From NCBI RefSeq assembly GCF_007997075.1, contig NZ_VORS01000001.1, positions 124,001-188,000 on the forward strand: a stretch of 64,000 nucleotides of DNA, read 5' to 3'. The position numbers were made by a program, and so were the translations under genes. A model generated the notes under the pieces. That model saw nothing but the letters and a program-made list of their open reading frames with translations. It searched no databases and had not been told where the DNA came from. Positions 1 through 9,496 of this stretch are shown here, in pieces. How positions within the stretch are numbered: position 1 is the first letter of the stretch; every line of letters begins with the position of its first letter. The DNA comes from Polaribacter sp. IC073 (lineage in GTDB: Bacteria; Bacteroidota; Bacteroidia; Flavobacteriales; Flavobacteriaceae).

Positions 1-270
1 TGTTAAATTAATATACTGGCATTCTTCAATTCCTTCAGGAAGCCTTTCTATCACATACGTTAAACCACTCAACTCTATTCTTTCTTCGCCTATAGAACCA
101 TAAATCTCTGGCCTTAAAGAAAGTAACGATTTACGCAAAGTTTCTCCTGAAATTCCCATTGGTTTGTAAAAACCTCTACTAAACAAATGACGCATAGAAA
201 TATATAATTTTTCTATGGCATTTGTAGATTCTTGCGCGCGTGTTCTTGCTATTTTTTTTACTTCTGACAT
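1..270 (-). CDS. Conserved hypothetical protein, N-terminal part (runs off window)
   Basis: An open frame starts with ATG at 270 and stays open for 90 codons to base 1, so the C-terminus lies outside the window. The visible protein begins MSEVKKIARTRAQEST, contains SMRHLFSRGFYKPMG and ends near ERLPEGIEECQYINLT. It has no signal peptide or membrane segment and is rich in charged residues, suggesting a cytoplasmic protein. It is upstream of, and on the opposite side from, the start-proximal end of the S41 protease, with which it shares the strand. I do not recognise a named domain with confidence; the well-formed, motif-like N-terminus suggests a conserved Bacteroidota family of unknown function. 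Confidence 0.7.
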   Translation of the reverse strand, partial: MSEVKKIARTRAQESTNAIEKLYISMRHLFSRGFYKPMGISGETLRKSLLSLRPEIYGSIGEERIELSGLTYVIERLPEGIEECQYINLT

Positions 271-297
271 ATTCTTATTTAAGGTATAAATATAAAA

Positions 298-1932
298 CTA
301 TTTACCTGATAAAATTTCACGGTATTTAGCTTCATTTTGCAATAAAACAACTGCTTCAGAGATCGTTTTATCATATTTTAAATGATACTGATAAACGCCT
401 TCTTTATAAAAAAATCTTTCTAAAATTTCTGCTTTGATTACTTCAGAAATAATGTCTTTATTTTTTGATATTTCAGTGATTTTATCTTCTGCTAACTTTT
501 CCTTTATTTGATAATATTCTTTCGAAATGTTATTTTCTTTGGATGCTAAAAAGGCTTTTTTAAACAAAGATTCTTGCGCAGTTACAAAAGTGGTGTCTAC
601 TTTTAAATACTTTGTAAAGGTATTAAAGTCTGAACTTTTAAAGTCGAAATCCTCTATTTTTTTTATTGCTTGGTTTTCATAAAAATATTGAGTTGCATAA
701 TTAAAAATAGCCTTTGTTTCTAGCAACTTATCTGTAGCTTCATTTCTATTTGATGTACTAATCTCAATATCTGGTTGTACGCCACCACCATCATAAACAG
801 TTCTACCATTTGCTGTTTTAAAAGCGTTAATTCCCTTGTCTGAAAACTTAGGCACTATCCCCGTTTTTGCATCTCTGTTTTCATAATCTAACTCTTGAAT
901 ACATCTTCCGCTTGGTGTGTAATATTTCGAGATTGTAAGCTTCAACTGCGTACCGTAAGTTAATTCTCTATAACGTTGCACCAAACCTTTACCAAAAGAA
1001 CGTTTTCCCATAATTACTGCTCTGTCGTAATCTTGCAGAGAACCACTTACAATTTCCGATGCCGATGCAGAACGTTCATTTATTAAAACCACGATCGGAA
1101 TTTCTAAATCTAACGGATCGTTTTTAGTGTTATATGTATTGCTCCACTTTTTAATTTTTGCCTTTGTGCTTACTATTTTTTTCCCTTTAGGTAAAAAGAA
1201 ATTGGAAATTCTAATCGATTCTAACAAAGAGCCACCAGGATTGTAACGAAGATCAAAAACCAGCTTCGTCATTCCTTGTTTCTTTAATTTTCTGTAGGCT
1301 TTTTTTACTTCGGAAGATGCTTTTTCATTAAAACGAGTTAATGTAATATACCCTGTTTCTTCATCTATCATTTCTGCGAATGGCACAGGATTGATGACAA
1401 CTTTGTCTCGGGTAATCTCTTTTCTCAGAACACTTCCTTGTCTTTCAACTTCAATAGAAAATTTACTATTTGGGGTGCCTTTTAAAAACATAGAAAGTTG
1501 GTCTCTTTCCATATTTTTTATCGATTGATTGTCTACGGAAACAATAACATCTCCGGCTTTTAAAGCTGCTTTATCTGCAGAAAACCCTTTATAAACTTCA
1601 CTTATTTCAATTCCTTGTTTGGTGTAATAAACCGCAACTCCAATGCCGCCATACTCTCCTGCTCTTCTTATTTTTGCAGTTTCTACATCTTGTTCATTGT
1701 AAAAATTGGTATACGGATCTAGGTCTTTAAGTGTGTTTTTAATTGCTTTATTTGTAAATTCTGCAGGATTAATTTCATCTACATAATACATATTCAATTC
1801 TTTAAATAATGTATTGTAAATCTCTATTTGTTTTGCAACTTCAAAAAACTTCGATTTAAAAGAGTAGGTGATAAAAATAGTACCTATCAATAATAAAACA
1901 ACGGTTTTCTTTTTAAGGTTGAATATTTTCAT
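298..1932 (-). CDS. S41 family C-terminal processing peptidase (CtpA/Prc-like)
   Basis: A 544-residue periplasmic protease predicted to cleave proteins near the C-terminus. An N-terminal membrane anchor or signal covers residues 10-24. A PDZ domain follows at about 95-165 (GGIGVAVYY, then KAGDVIVSVDNQSI). The S41 catalytic core runs from about 190 to 370, with the NPGGSLLES strand, the Ser-rich nucleophile segment NERSASASE (288-293) and the general-base Lys315 in GKGLVQ. The C-terminal 170 residues are a helical extension usual for Bacteroidota members. The ATG overlaps the end of rnpA by 20 bp, so the two are probably translated from one message. Family assignment is firm; the substrate is unknown. 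Confidence 0.93.
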   Translation of the reverse strand: MKIFNLKKKTVVLLLIGTIFITYSFKSKFFEVAKQIEIYNTLFKELNMYYVDEINPAEFTNKAIKNTLKDLDPYTNFYNEQDVETAKIRRAGEYGGIGVAVYYTKQGIEISEVYKGFSADKAALKAGDVIVSVDNQSIKNMERDQLSMFLKGTPNSKFSIEVERQGSVLRKEITRDKVVINPVPFAEMIDEETGYITLTRFNEKASSEVKKAYRKLKKQGMTKLVFDLRYNPGGSLLESIRISNFFLPKGKKIVSTKAKIKKWSNTYNTKNDPLDLEIPIVVLINERSASASEIVSGSLQDYDRAVIMGKRSFGKGLVQRYRELTYGTQLKLTISKYYTPSGRCIQELDYENRDAKTGIVPKFSDKGINAFKTANGRTVYDGGGVQPDIEISTSNRNEATDKLLETKAIFNYATQYFYENQAIKKIEDFDFKSSDFNTFTKYLKVDTTFVTAQESLFKKAFLASKENNISKEYYQIKEKLAEDKITEISKNKDIISEVIKAEILERFFYKEGVYQYHLKYDKTISEAVVLLQNEAKYREILSGK

Positions 1933-2311
1933 CTGTTGTATTTTTTGTTTTATTGATAAATAGCGTCAATAATTTCTCCATTTTCGCATACAATTCTTCA
2001 TATTTCATTTCTTCTCTTCCAATATACGAAATCATAAAAACGTACGGTTCGTCTAGGTTGTTGTACACAATTTCTTTTTGTAAACGATACGTTTCTCTCA
2101 TTAGACGCTTTAATCTATTTCTATCTGGCGCTCTTTTAAAATTTCTTTTGGAGACAGAAACACCAACCTGACAAGGAAAATTGGATGTATGTGGCGTTTT
2201 TACATACATCATTCTTAAAGGAAAAGTCTTAACAGCATCTCCTTTAGAATAAAGTTTTTCTATTAATTTTTTACTCTTTAGACGTTCTTCTTTTCCTAGC
2301 GTATTTTTCAT
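1913..2311 (-). CDS. rnpA: Ribonuclease P protein component
   Basis: A small basic protein that helps the RNase P RNA remove 5' leaders from pre-tRNAs. The frame can be extended to an ATG at 2338 (141 residues), but I prefer the ATG at 2311 (132 residues), because RnpA proteins typically begin close to the MKNTLGKEERLKSKK segment. The conserved RNR-type motif is visible as KRNFKRAPDRNRLKRLMRE, preceded by VGVSVSKR. rpmH, the common bacterial neighbour, is not next to it. It is the upstream partner of the S41 protease, with a 20 bp overlap. Confidence 0.93.
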   Translation of the reverse strand: MKNTLGKEERLKSKKLIEKLYSKGDAVKTFPLRMMYVKTPHTSNFPCQVGVSVSKRNFKRAPDRNRLKRLMRETYRLQKEIVYNNLDEPYVFMISYIGREEMKYEELYAKMEKLLTLFINKTKNTTDENIQP

Positions 2312-2474
2312 CTTTACAAACTTACTCGAAATCGACAACTTTTTAACAATTTCTAATCGCTAACTTTAAAAAAGTTCCGTATTTTTAAGAAATATTAAAA
2401 CTTTGCTTTTCTTGAAATATTGTTAAATATTAAACAATATTTCATAGATTTATTTAAAATTATACTTTTAAGAT

Positions 2475-3653
2475 ATGAAACCTGATTTATTTCAAGCGCC
2501 AGATTACTATAATATAGACGATTTATTATCCGAAGAACACAAGTTAGTGCGAAATGCTGCTCGTGATTGGGTAAAACGAGACGTTACGCCTATTATTGAA
2601 GAATATGCTCAAAAAGCAGAATTTCCAACGCAAATTATTGCTGGTTTGGCAGAAATTGGTGCTTTTGGTCCTTACATTCCAGAAGAATATGGTGGTGCAG
2701 GTTTAGATCAGATTTCTTATGGTTTAATTATGCAAGAAATAGAACGCGGAGATTCTGGTGTGCGTTCTACCGCTTCGGTGCAATCTTCTTTGGTAATGTA
2801 TCCTATTTTTGCTTATGGAAATGAAGCACAACGAAAAAAATATTTACCAAAATTAGCTTCTGGAGAATGGATGGGTTGTTTCGGCTTAACAGAACCCAAT
2901 CATGGTTCTAATCCTTCTGGAATGGAAACTAATTTTAAAGACAAAGGCGATCATTATTTATTAAATGGTGCAAAAATGTGGATTTCTAACGCACCGTTTG
3001 CACAAGTTGCAGTTGTTTGGGCAAAAAATGAAGAAGGTAGAATTCATGGGTTACTCGTAGAAAGAGGAATGGAAGGTTTCTCTACGCCTGAAACACATAA
3101 TAAATGGTCTCTTCGTGCTTCTTCTACAGGTGAATTAATTTTTGACAATGTAAAAGTGCCAAAAGAGAATTTATTGCCAAATAAATCTGGACTTGGAGCA
3201 CCGTTAGGGTGTTTAGATTCTGCAAGATTTGGTATTGCTTGGGGCGCAATTGGTGCTGCAATGGATTGTTATGATACGGCTTTAAGATATTCTAAAGAAC
3301 GTGAGCAGTTTGGCAGACCAATAGGACAGTTTCAATTACAACAAAAGAAATTAGCAGAAATGATAACCGAAATTACCAAAGCACAATTGTTGGCTTGGAG
3401 ATTAGGTACTTTAAAAAATGACGGAAAAGCAACCTCTGCTCAAATTTCTATGGCAAAACGTAACAATGTAGACATGGCCTTAAAAGTTGCCAGAGAGGCA
3501 AGACAAATGCTAGGTGGAATGGGTATTTCTGGTGAGTATTCTATTATGCGTCACATGATGAATTTAGAAAGTGTAATTACATATGAAGGCACACATGACA
3601 TTCACCTTTTAATTACTGGCTTAGATGTTACCGGCTTAAATGCTTTTAAATAA
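2475..3653 (+). CDS. Acyl-CoA dehydrogenase, glutaryl-CoA dehydrogenase type
   Basis: A 392-residue FAD enzyme predicted to oxidise glutaryl-CoA to crotonyl-CoA in lysine or tryptophan breakdown. The order is typical: helical N-domain, central beta-domain with the FAD-binding CFGLTEPNHGSNPSGM segment, then the C-terminal helical domain with FGRPIGQFQLQQKKLAEM. The catalytic Glu is Glu371 in TYEGTHDIHLLITG, the position used by glutaryl-CoA dehydrogenases. The full length and N-terminal ARDWVKRDVTPIIEEY match that subfamily better than short-chain enzymes. It stands alone on the plus strand, divergent from rnpA. Substrate assignment is by subfamily resemblance only. Confidence 0.88.
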   Translation: MKPDLFQAPDYYNIDDLLSEEHKLVRNAARDWVKRDVTPIIEEYAQKAEFPTQIIAGLAEIGAFGPYIPEEYGGAGLDQISYGLIMQEIERGDSGVRSTASVQSSLVMYPIFAYGNEAQRKKYLPKLASGEWMGCFGLTEPNHGSNPSGMETNFKDKGDHYLLNGAKMWISNAPFAQVAVVWAKNEEGRIHGLLVERGMEGFSTPETHNKWSLRASSTGELIFDNVKVPKENLLPNKSGLGAPLGCLDSARFGIAWGAIGAAMDCYDTALRYSKEREQFGRPIGQFQLQQKKLAEMITEITKAQLLAWRLGTLKNDGKATSAQISMAKRNNVDMALKVAREARQMLGGMGISGEYSIMRHMMNLESVITYEGTHDIHLLITGLDVTGLNAFK

Positions 3654-3702
3654 TACGCTTACAATTTTATAAGAAAACGATGCATCATCAGACAAAATAA
3701 AT

Positions 3703-4423
3703 ATGAAAAACTATATTTATTTTGTCTTTTTCTTTTTTTATTTCCTAAGTATTTCTAGTGAAAGTATAAACGAACAAGTATCAGCACTTAAAACGGATGT
3801 TTCTATTTCTGAAACTAGTAATGTCTATAAAATTTTAGCACTAGGTGATCTTTACACAATTAGAGAAAGTGGGCACTACTTGTAAATTTCCAGTACAATT
3901 AAAGGAAAATCTACAAACTAAATTTGAATCGAATACTACCTTTAATTTAGAAGTAATTGCAAAAACAGGTTAGACTACCACAAACTTAATTAAAGCAATA
4001 AAAAACAATAGTATTTCTAATAATTGTAGCTTAGTAACATTGTTAATTAGCGTAAATAATCAGTTTTCAGAAAAAAAACTTCTCTATCTATAAAAATGAG
4101 TTTCCTGCACTTGTAAACACTTCTCTAAAAGCGACAAAAGGCACTAAAAATAAAGTAATTGTAGTTTCAATACCAGGTTATGCTTTTACTCCTTTTGGTC
4201 GCGGTAATAAAATAATTTCTGAAGAGATAAATACCTGCAATAATTTCGCTGAAAGTTATTGTAAAGAAAATGATATTACGTTTGCAAAAATCACCAACAT
4301 TACAAGACAAGGATTAACAAACACAGCTTTCGTGGCTAGTGACGGCTTACAACTTCTGAGTTGACATATTCAAAATTTGTAAAAATAATTTTGCCTTTTG
4401 CCTTCAAGAAAACAAAAAACTAA
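3703..4423 (+). pseudogene. SGNH/GDSL hydrolase, decayed by frameshifts and nonsense codons
   Basis: The first 60 codons give a signal peptide (MKNYIYFVFFFFYFLS) and then KILALGDLYTIRES, a damaged version of the GDSYTIGE block that carries the catalytic Ser of SGNH hydrolases; here the Ser is Leu. The frame breaks at about 3877. The homologous reading continues one frame away (CKFPVQLKENLQTKF, then EVIAKTG), hits TAG at 3970 where Trp is expected, passes the LLISVNNQ block, shifts again at about 4080, and resumes through KVIVVSIPGYAFTPFGRG. A final shift lies at the catalytic DGLHPSE block (about 4354), and the frame ends at the TAA at 4421. Several independent lesions and loss of the nucleophile make function very unlikely. 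Confidence 0.85.
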
Positions 4424-4596
4424 GAAGCTTTTTGCAATAAAATATTTGGACATCTTTTACAATTGACACCCTTTTTTTTGTACTTATTACAACACTTACC
4501 TTTAGGTTTTATGCAATTTTCTGAACAAACAGCACTACAAGCCGTTGCTTGAGACAATTGTATGGTTGGCGAACTTTCTGTATAAAAAACAATCAT
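4420..4596 (-). CDS. Small Cys-rich protein of unknown function (58 aa)
   Basis: A short frame beginning with ATG at 4596. Its C-terminal half contains seven Cys (20, 24, 28, 35, 36, 46, 49) spaced in CxxxCxxxC, CC and CxxC patterns, and is rich in Lys. The Cys pattern and basic tail suggest a metal-binding or disulfide-rich peptide. The N-terminal 19 residues are mildly hydrophobic but do not form a clear signal peptide, so an upstream start is possible. It is convergent with the SGNH pseudogene and overlaps its last 4 bp. I do not recognise the family; the call rests on ordered Cys spacing and an otherwise unexplained gap. Confidence 0.45.
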   Translation of the reverse strand: MIVFYTESSPTIQLSQATACSAVCSENCIKPKGKCCNKYKKKGVNCKRCPNILLQKAS

Positions 4597-4661
4597 ATGC
4601 TATATAATAGTTCGGCAAAGATAACCCTTTATTTAGAATAAATAAAAATAGTGTTTATAAA

Positions 4662-5498
4662 TTAATTCTTATTGTCTTTTTCTTTCTGTTTTTCTTTATT
4701 TTTTTCTTTGTGTTGCTCTTTTAATCCTTCTGATTCGAGATTTCTTGCAGACGAAAGTGCACTTGCAATTAAACCTGTAGGTATTGTAATTATTCCCAAA
4801 CCTATCAATAAAATAAAGAAAGTAAAAACTCTACCACCCAATGTTATGGGATACACATCTCCATAACCAACGGTAGTTAACGTGATAATAGACCACCATA
4901 AACTATGAAAAATAGAAGCAAAAGCTTGAGGTTGCGCTTCATTTTCAAAATAATAAATACCTGCTGCAGAAAGAAAGATGAAAACACCCGTAAGTATGAA
5001 AAATAAAGTAAGTTCCGGACGAATAATTCTCAAAGCAATTGCAAATCTTTCTATCGCGTCGCTATATTTAGATATCTTAAGCGCACTTAAAATCCTAAAA
5101 ATTCTTAATGCTCTAATAGCTCTTAAATCGAATTGTTTTGCGAACAAAAAGGGTAAAATAGCTAGTAAATCTATAATTCCGAAAAAACTGAAAATATACT
5201 TTAATCGGTGTTTGGTAATATAAATTCTTCCAAAATATTCAATCGTAAAAACAATATAACAAACGTTATTTATAATGTTCAGTGTCTTGTTCCAGAGTGG
5301 AGACAAATTAGGCAGCGTTCCTAAACAGTAGACTAATATTGACAAGAAAATTAATGCCTGAATGGATATATCAAAGATTCTTCCATACCTGGTATCAGTC
5401 TCTTCTATAATAACTCTTATTCTTTCTTTTGTAGAGTCATTTAGATTGTTAACAACATCAGTAGTTTTCTGAACAAATTTGGGTTTTTCAAATTTCAT
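4662..5498 (-). CDS. Voltage-gated K+ channel-like ion transporter
   Basis: A 278-residue inner-membrane protein with the six-helix plan of Kv channels. Helices S1-S3 lie at about 41-120. S4 is recognisable by spaced arginines in LRAIRALRIFRILSALK (125-141). The pore loop carries the K+ selectivity filter TTVGYGD (208-214), followed by S6 at about 222-245. A charged, Lys/Glu-rich tail of about 25 residues closes the protein. It is a single gene with no operon partner. The filter makes K+ selectivity likely; gating by voltage is inferred from S4. Confidence 0.9.
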   Translation of the reverse strand: MKFEKPKFVQKTTDVVNNLNDSTKERIRVIIEETDTRYGRIFDISIQALIFLSILVYCLGTLPNLSPLWNKTLNIINNVCYIVFTIEYFGRIYITKHRLKYIFSFFGIIDLLAILPFLFAKQFDLRAIRALRIFRILSALKISKYSDAIERFAIALRIIRPELTLFFILTGVFIFLSAAGIYYFENEAQPQAFASIFHSLWWSIITLTTVGYGDVYPITLGGRVFTFFILLIGLGIITIPTGLIASALSSARNLESEGLKEQHKEKNKEKQKEKDNKN

Positions 5499-5645
5499 AG
5501 GAATCGCATCAAATGCAGTTGCAAACTTAAATATATCTAAGTGAAAATTAAAAGTTTAAACTCTTTATATTACAATTAAAATATCTTGACCCAATTTTAA
5601 CGGCTAGACACAACTGTAATTAAAAATAAACCGTAGAATCTACAA

Positions 5646-6227
5646 CTACTTTTTAAGCAACTTTATAAACAACTCTCTACCTTTTCTGTTCCCAAAAGAA
5701 TTATAACAAGACGCCATTTTCTCTATCTGGAAATACTCTTTAAAACCATTTAAATAGGCTGCTTTATTACCACCAAAAGGAGGTTTATCATCATTTAAAG
5801 GAACCTTAAAAAGCACACCAACTAATTTACCTTTTGGTCTTAATAATTGGTTCATTTTAACAACATAATCTTCTCTTAAATTCGGATTTAACGCACAAAA
5901 AAAAGTTTGTTCAATAATTAAATCGAAAGCATCTTTCATCTCAAAAAAATTGCCAAGAATTAATTGTGAACTCGGAAAATTAGGAATTCTCTTTTGAATG
6001 TTATCAATTGCTGTCTTAGATAAATCTACCACAAAAACGTTCTTAAATCCGTTTTTAAACAAATACGCTGCCTCGTAAGAATTTCCTCCTCCTGGAATCA
6101 ATATTTTAATTTCTTTGTTTTCTAGTTGATCAAAATACGCTTTTAAAGGCGTAGAGACTTCTCCCAAATCCCAACCAATATCATTATTTACATATCTATT
6201 GTCCCAAGCATTCGAAGATAAATCCAT
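5646..6227 (-). CDS. TPMT-family SAM-dependent methyltransferase (copy 1)
   Basis: A cytoplasmic class I methyltransferase of the thiopurine S-methyltransferase family. The frame is open from an ATG at 6251, but the start at 6227 (MDLSSNAWDNRY, 193 residues) aligns with the start of the paralogue at 25968-26552, so I prefer it. Visible motifs are the family opener WDNRY..IGWDLGE, the SAM-binding IPGGGNSYEAAYLF, the acidic motif II VVDLSK, and IEQTFFCALNP followed by PPFGGNK. The two copies share roughly 60% of residues by eye. Bacterial members can methylate thiols or oxidised selenium and tellurium species; the natural substrate here is unknown. Confidence 0.88.
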   Translation of the reverse strand: MDLSSNAWDNRYVNNDIGWDLGEVSTPLKAYFDQLENKEIKILIPGGGNSYEAAYLFKNGFKNVFVVDLSKTAIDNIQKRIPNFPSSQLILGNFFEMKDAFDLIIEQTFFCALNPNLREDYVVKMNQLLRPKGKLVGVLFKVPLNDDKPPFGGNKAAYLNGFKEYFQIEKMASCYNSFGNRKGRELFIKLLKK

Positions 6228-6436
6228 CTTTATAAAATTTAATTTCAACAAAAATACATTTAATTCTTCTGCAACAATCTAAAGGAGGTTTTTCTAATTC
6301 TTTTAGAATCTGCAGAAGATTGTTTAAGTCTGGTTATCTTAAAGTTCTGTTAAAAGAAAAATACTTTGCATAATTAATTAAACCTTTGCACTTAAAAATT
6401 GTCTTAATACTTTATCAACAACATTAACCAACTCAA

Positions 6437-9178
6437 ATGAAAAAAATTTTAATTCTTTTTAGCTTTTTTATTACGTCCATTATTTATTCTCAAACACAAG
6501 ATTTTCAAATAACAGGAAATATAAAATCTGCAGATGAAAAGGAATTATTAGAGTCTGCAACTGTGCATATTGAAAGAATAAAAGACAGTAGTATTGTAGC
6601 CTACACAATTACAGATGAAAAAGGGAACTTTAAAATTGCAGCGAGCACATCAGATGCTAAAATTAAATTAATCGTTTCTTTTATTGGTTTTAACCCTTAC
6701 GCTAAAACGATAAGCGTAAAAAACCAAAATGTGGGTACTTTATATTTAAAATCTGCAAATGCTTTAGATGCAATTGTTATTAGATCTTCGGCACCTATTA
6801 CCATTAAAAAAGATACGGTAGAATTTAATGTAAAATCTTTTAAAACAAAGGCAGATGCAAACGTAGAAGATTTACTTAAAAAATTACCAGGCGTAGAAGT
6901 TGATGCAGATGGTAAAATTACTGTAAACGGAAAAGAAGTAAATAAAATTCTAGTAAACGGGAAACCTTTCTTTGGAAATGACCCTACAATTACAACAAGA
7001 AATTTAACCAAAGAAATTATTGAAAAAATTCAGATTACAGATACTAAAACCAATGCACAAGCTTTTTCTGGTGAAGACTCAGATGGTGAAAACAAAACCA
7101 TTAATCTTACCATAAGAAAAGAAAACAACAAAGGGTATTTTGGTAAAGTAGCTGCAGGAATTGGAACTGATGATAAATATGAATATGCTGGTTTAGCTAC
7201 ACGTTTTCAACAAAGTGAAAGAATAGGTTTGCTTGCTGGTGGAAACAATATAAACTCGCCCGGTTTTAGTTTTGGTAACCAAAGATTACAATTTGGTGGA
7301 AATAATAGAAGTTTTGGTGGCGGACAAGGTATTGTTACCTCTAACAATTATGGTGTAAACTATATTAATTCTTTCAACAAAATATTTGAAGTTTCTTCAG
7401 ATTATTTTTATAAAAATAGTGAATCTGAGAATACTTCTTCTAGCAATAGAGAAACTTTTTTATCTAATGGAGAAAGTTTTTTTAGAAACTCTAGAAGTAG
7501 TTCACTAAATAAAAGTGATAGTCATGATGCAAGCATCGATTTTGAAATTGAAATAGACAGTACGTTTAGAATAGACATCGAATCTGATTTTAATAGCAAC
7601 TTAAATACAAATACTTATAAAAGTTTTTCTGAAAGTTTAAATAACAGCAAAACATTAACCAACGACTCTGATACAAAATCTGTTGCAGATTCCGATAGGA
7701 AGAGTTTTGATAATGAAATAAATTTCTCTAAGAAATTTGGTAGCAAAGGTGCCTTTATAAGAGCAGAAATTACTGCAAACCTTAATAGCCGTGAAACAGA
7801 TGATTATGTGAAATCTGAAACAAATATTTATGGTTCAAATCCAGATCAAATTATAAGGGATCAATATTCTGATGGAACTTCTGACAGCAAAAAATTTGGG
7901 AGTGAGTTTACCTACCGTTTGCCATTATTAGCTAATAAACTCTTTTTGGATGTTGCTTATGAATACAGCAATACAAAAACAAAAACCATACGGAACACAT
8001 TCGACTTTAACGACACTACAAATGATTATACCGATTTTAGTGATTTGTTGAGTACCGATTTCGAATATTTAAATGCAACAAAGAGACCAAGTGCAGAGCT
8101 TGAGTTTAGAAACAGCAAATGGTCTGCATCCGCAGAAATTGCACATGTAGGCAGAACCTTAGAGAACAAAGATTTCTTAAGACCAGAAACAAACCTTATA
8201 AGAGATTTTAATAATTTAGAATACGGTTTTAGTACAAGGTTTAGAAAAAGTAGAAGTAGTAGTTTTAGACTTCGATATAACTTTAGAAATGGCGTACCAA
8301 ACCTATCTCAATTACAACCTTTTAGAGACGAATCTAATCCTTTAAACATTGTTACTGGTAACCCTACACTAACACCTTCTAAAACACATAATATTCGTTT
8401 TGGTGCTTCTAATTTTAATTGGCAACAAAGAACGGGTTTTTGGTCTTTTGCAAACCTATCTTTTACAAATGATAGAGTTGTTGCAAGTACCATTATAGAC
8501 CCAAATACATTAATTAGAGAAACAACCTATGCAAACGTAGATGGTTTCTATAGTTTTAGAGCTGGTGGAAGTTATAGTACTACAAAAAAATGGGAAGATT
8601 TTGGGAGCCTAAAAACAGAATTTAGAGTTTTCGGTAATTATAACAAGAATATTAACTTTAACAATGGCATTCAATACTCTAGTAAAACTGCCACGGTTTC
8701 TCCTAGAATTGGTTTCGATTTTAATTGGGATAAAATTTTGCAGATTAAACCAGAATATTCTATCTCATTTAATAACAATACCTATGATATTCAAAGTTTC
8801 GATAATAAAAATTTTATCAGCCATGATGTAACAATTCAAACCGCTACATTTCTTCCTAAGAAATTAGAATGGAGAAATGACATCAACTACAATTACAATC
8901 CTAATATCGCAGATGGTTTTCAAAAAAGTGCTTGGTTCTGGAACACTTCTTTACGCTATTCTATTTTAAAAGATCAAGGTGCAATTAGTATTAGAGTGTA
9001 TGATATTTTAGACCAAAACACAAATGCAAGAAGAGTGGCTACAGAAGATTATATTCAAGATTCTTCTAGTACGGTTTTAAACCAATATGCAATGTTATCT
9101 TTTACTTGGAAGTTTAACAGCTTAGGTAATGCAGGTAAAAAATTTGAACCTAGCAAAAGAACGAGACACGGAGGGTAA
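6437..9178 (+). CDS. TonB-receptor-like outer-membrane beta-barrel protein with CarboxypepD_reg domain
   Basis: A 913-residue outer-membrane protein. A cleavable signal (MKKILILFSFFITSIIYSQ) is followed by a carboxypeptidase-regulatory-like Ig-fold (about 23-105), then a plug-like domain (LLKKLPGVEVDADGKITVNGKEV) and a long barrel rich in alternating aromatic and polar residues, ending in LSFTWKFNSL plus a basic tail. This organisation matches the OMP_b-brl_3 class of Bacteroidota, which often lacks a clear ligand. No SusD-like partner is adjacent, so a polysaccharide role is not supported. It has its own terminator at 9195-9231. Confidence 0.85.
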   Translation: MKKILILFSFFITSIIYSQTQDFQITGNIKSADEKELLESATVHIERIKDSSIVAYTITDEKGNFKIAASTSDAKIKLIVSFIGFNPYAKTISVKNQNVGTLYLKSANALDAIVIRSSAPITIKKDTVEFNVKSFKTKADANVEDLLKKLPGVEVDADGKITVNGKEVNKILVNGKPFFGNDPTITTRNLTKEIIEKIQITDTKTNAQAFSGEDSDGENKTINLTIRKENNKGYFGKVAAGIGTDDKYEYAGLATRFQQSERIGLLAGGNNINSPGFSFGNQRLQFGGNNRSFGGGQGIVTSNNYGVNYINSFNKIFEVSSDYFYKNSESENTSSSNRETFLSNGESFFRNSRSSSLNKSDSHDASIDFEIEIDSTFRIDIESDFNSNLNTNTYKSFSESLNNSKTLTNDSDTKSVADSDRKSFDNEINFSKKFGSKGAFIRAEITANLNSRETDDYVKSETNIYGSNPDQIIRDQYSDGTSDSKKFGSEFTYRLPLLANKLFLDVAYEYSNTKTKTIRNTFDFNDTTNDYTDFSDLLSTDFEYLNATKRPSAELEFRNSKWSASAEIAHVGRTLENKDFLRPETNLIRDFNNLEYGFSTRFRKSRSSSFRLRYNFRNGVPNLSQLQPFRDESNPLNIVTGNPTLTPSKTHNIRFGASNFNWQQRTGFWSFANLSFTNDRVVASTIIDPNTLIRETTYANVDGFYSFRAGGSYSTTKKWEDFGSLKTEFRVFGNYNKNINFNNGIQYSSKTATVSPRIGFDFNWDKILQIKPEYSISFNNNTYDIQSFDNKNFISHDVTIQTATFLPKKLEWRNDINYNYNPNIADGFQKSAWFWNTSLRYSILKDQGAISIRVYDILDQNTNARRVATEDYIQDSSSTVLNQYAMLSFTWKFNSLGNAGKKFEPSKRTRHGG

Positions 9179-9194
9179 GAAATAAATTTTATAG

Positions 9195-9231
9195 AAAAAG
9201 GGTGATAAAATAATTTATCACCCTTTTTTTT
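9195..9231. terminator. Bidirectional intrinsic terminator
   Basis: A perfect 15-bp stem (AAAAAGGGTGATAAA at 9195-9209, complement at 9214-9228) closes a four-base loop and is followed by T residues on the plus strand and matching A residues on the left. It sits between two converging genes, the barrel protein and the DUF2892 gene. Confidence 0.9.
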
Positions 9232-9266
9232 ATGCTTATTTTTAAAATAATAATTGCGGTATTATT

Positions 9267-9476
9267 TTAACAAGAGGAACAAGAACCTCCTTCTTTTTTA
9301 ACACCTAATTTCACTAAAATGGTTTCTAACAAACACCATTTTGTAAACGCAGATTGTATTAAATTTACACCAATAAATACGGTAAACCACATCCAATTTT
9401 GGTGCACATAGTATGTAAGCAACACACTTAATAATACCATTACTCCTACAATAACTCTAAAATATTTATTCAACAT
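9267..9476 (-). CDS. DUF2892 (YgaP-like) inner-membrane protein
   Basis: A 69-residue protein with two hydrophobic helices (about 7-24 and 29-43) around NWMWFTVFIGVNLIQSAFTKWC, the signature of the DUF2892 family, which is also found as the membrane part of the rhodanese YgaP. It ends with GGSCSSC; the paired Cys could bind a metal or carry sulfur. It is the last gene of the minus-strand cluster headed by TolC/RND. Stand-alone DUF2892 proteins are often found near rhodaneses and sulfide oxidation genes, which fits the SQR-like gene upstream. The exact function is unknown. Confidence 0.8.
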   Translation of the reverse strand: MLNKYFRVIVGVMVLLSVLLTYYVHQNWMWFTVFIGVNLIQSAFTKWCLLETILVKLGVKKEGGSCSSC

Positions 9477-9496
9477 AATTTCTGTTTTTTTTTAAT

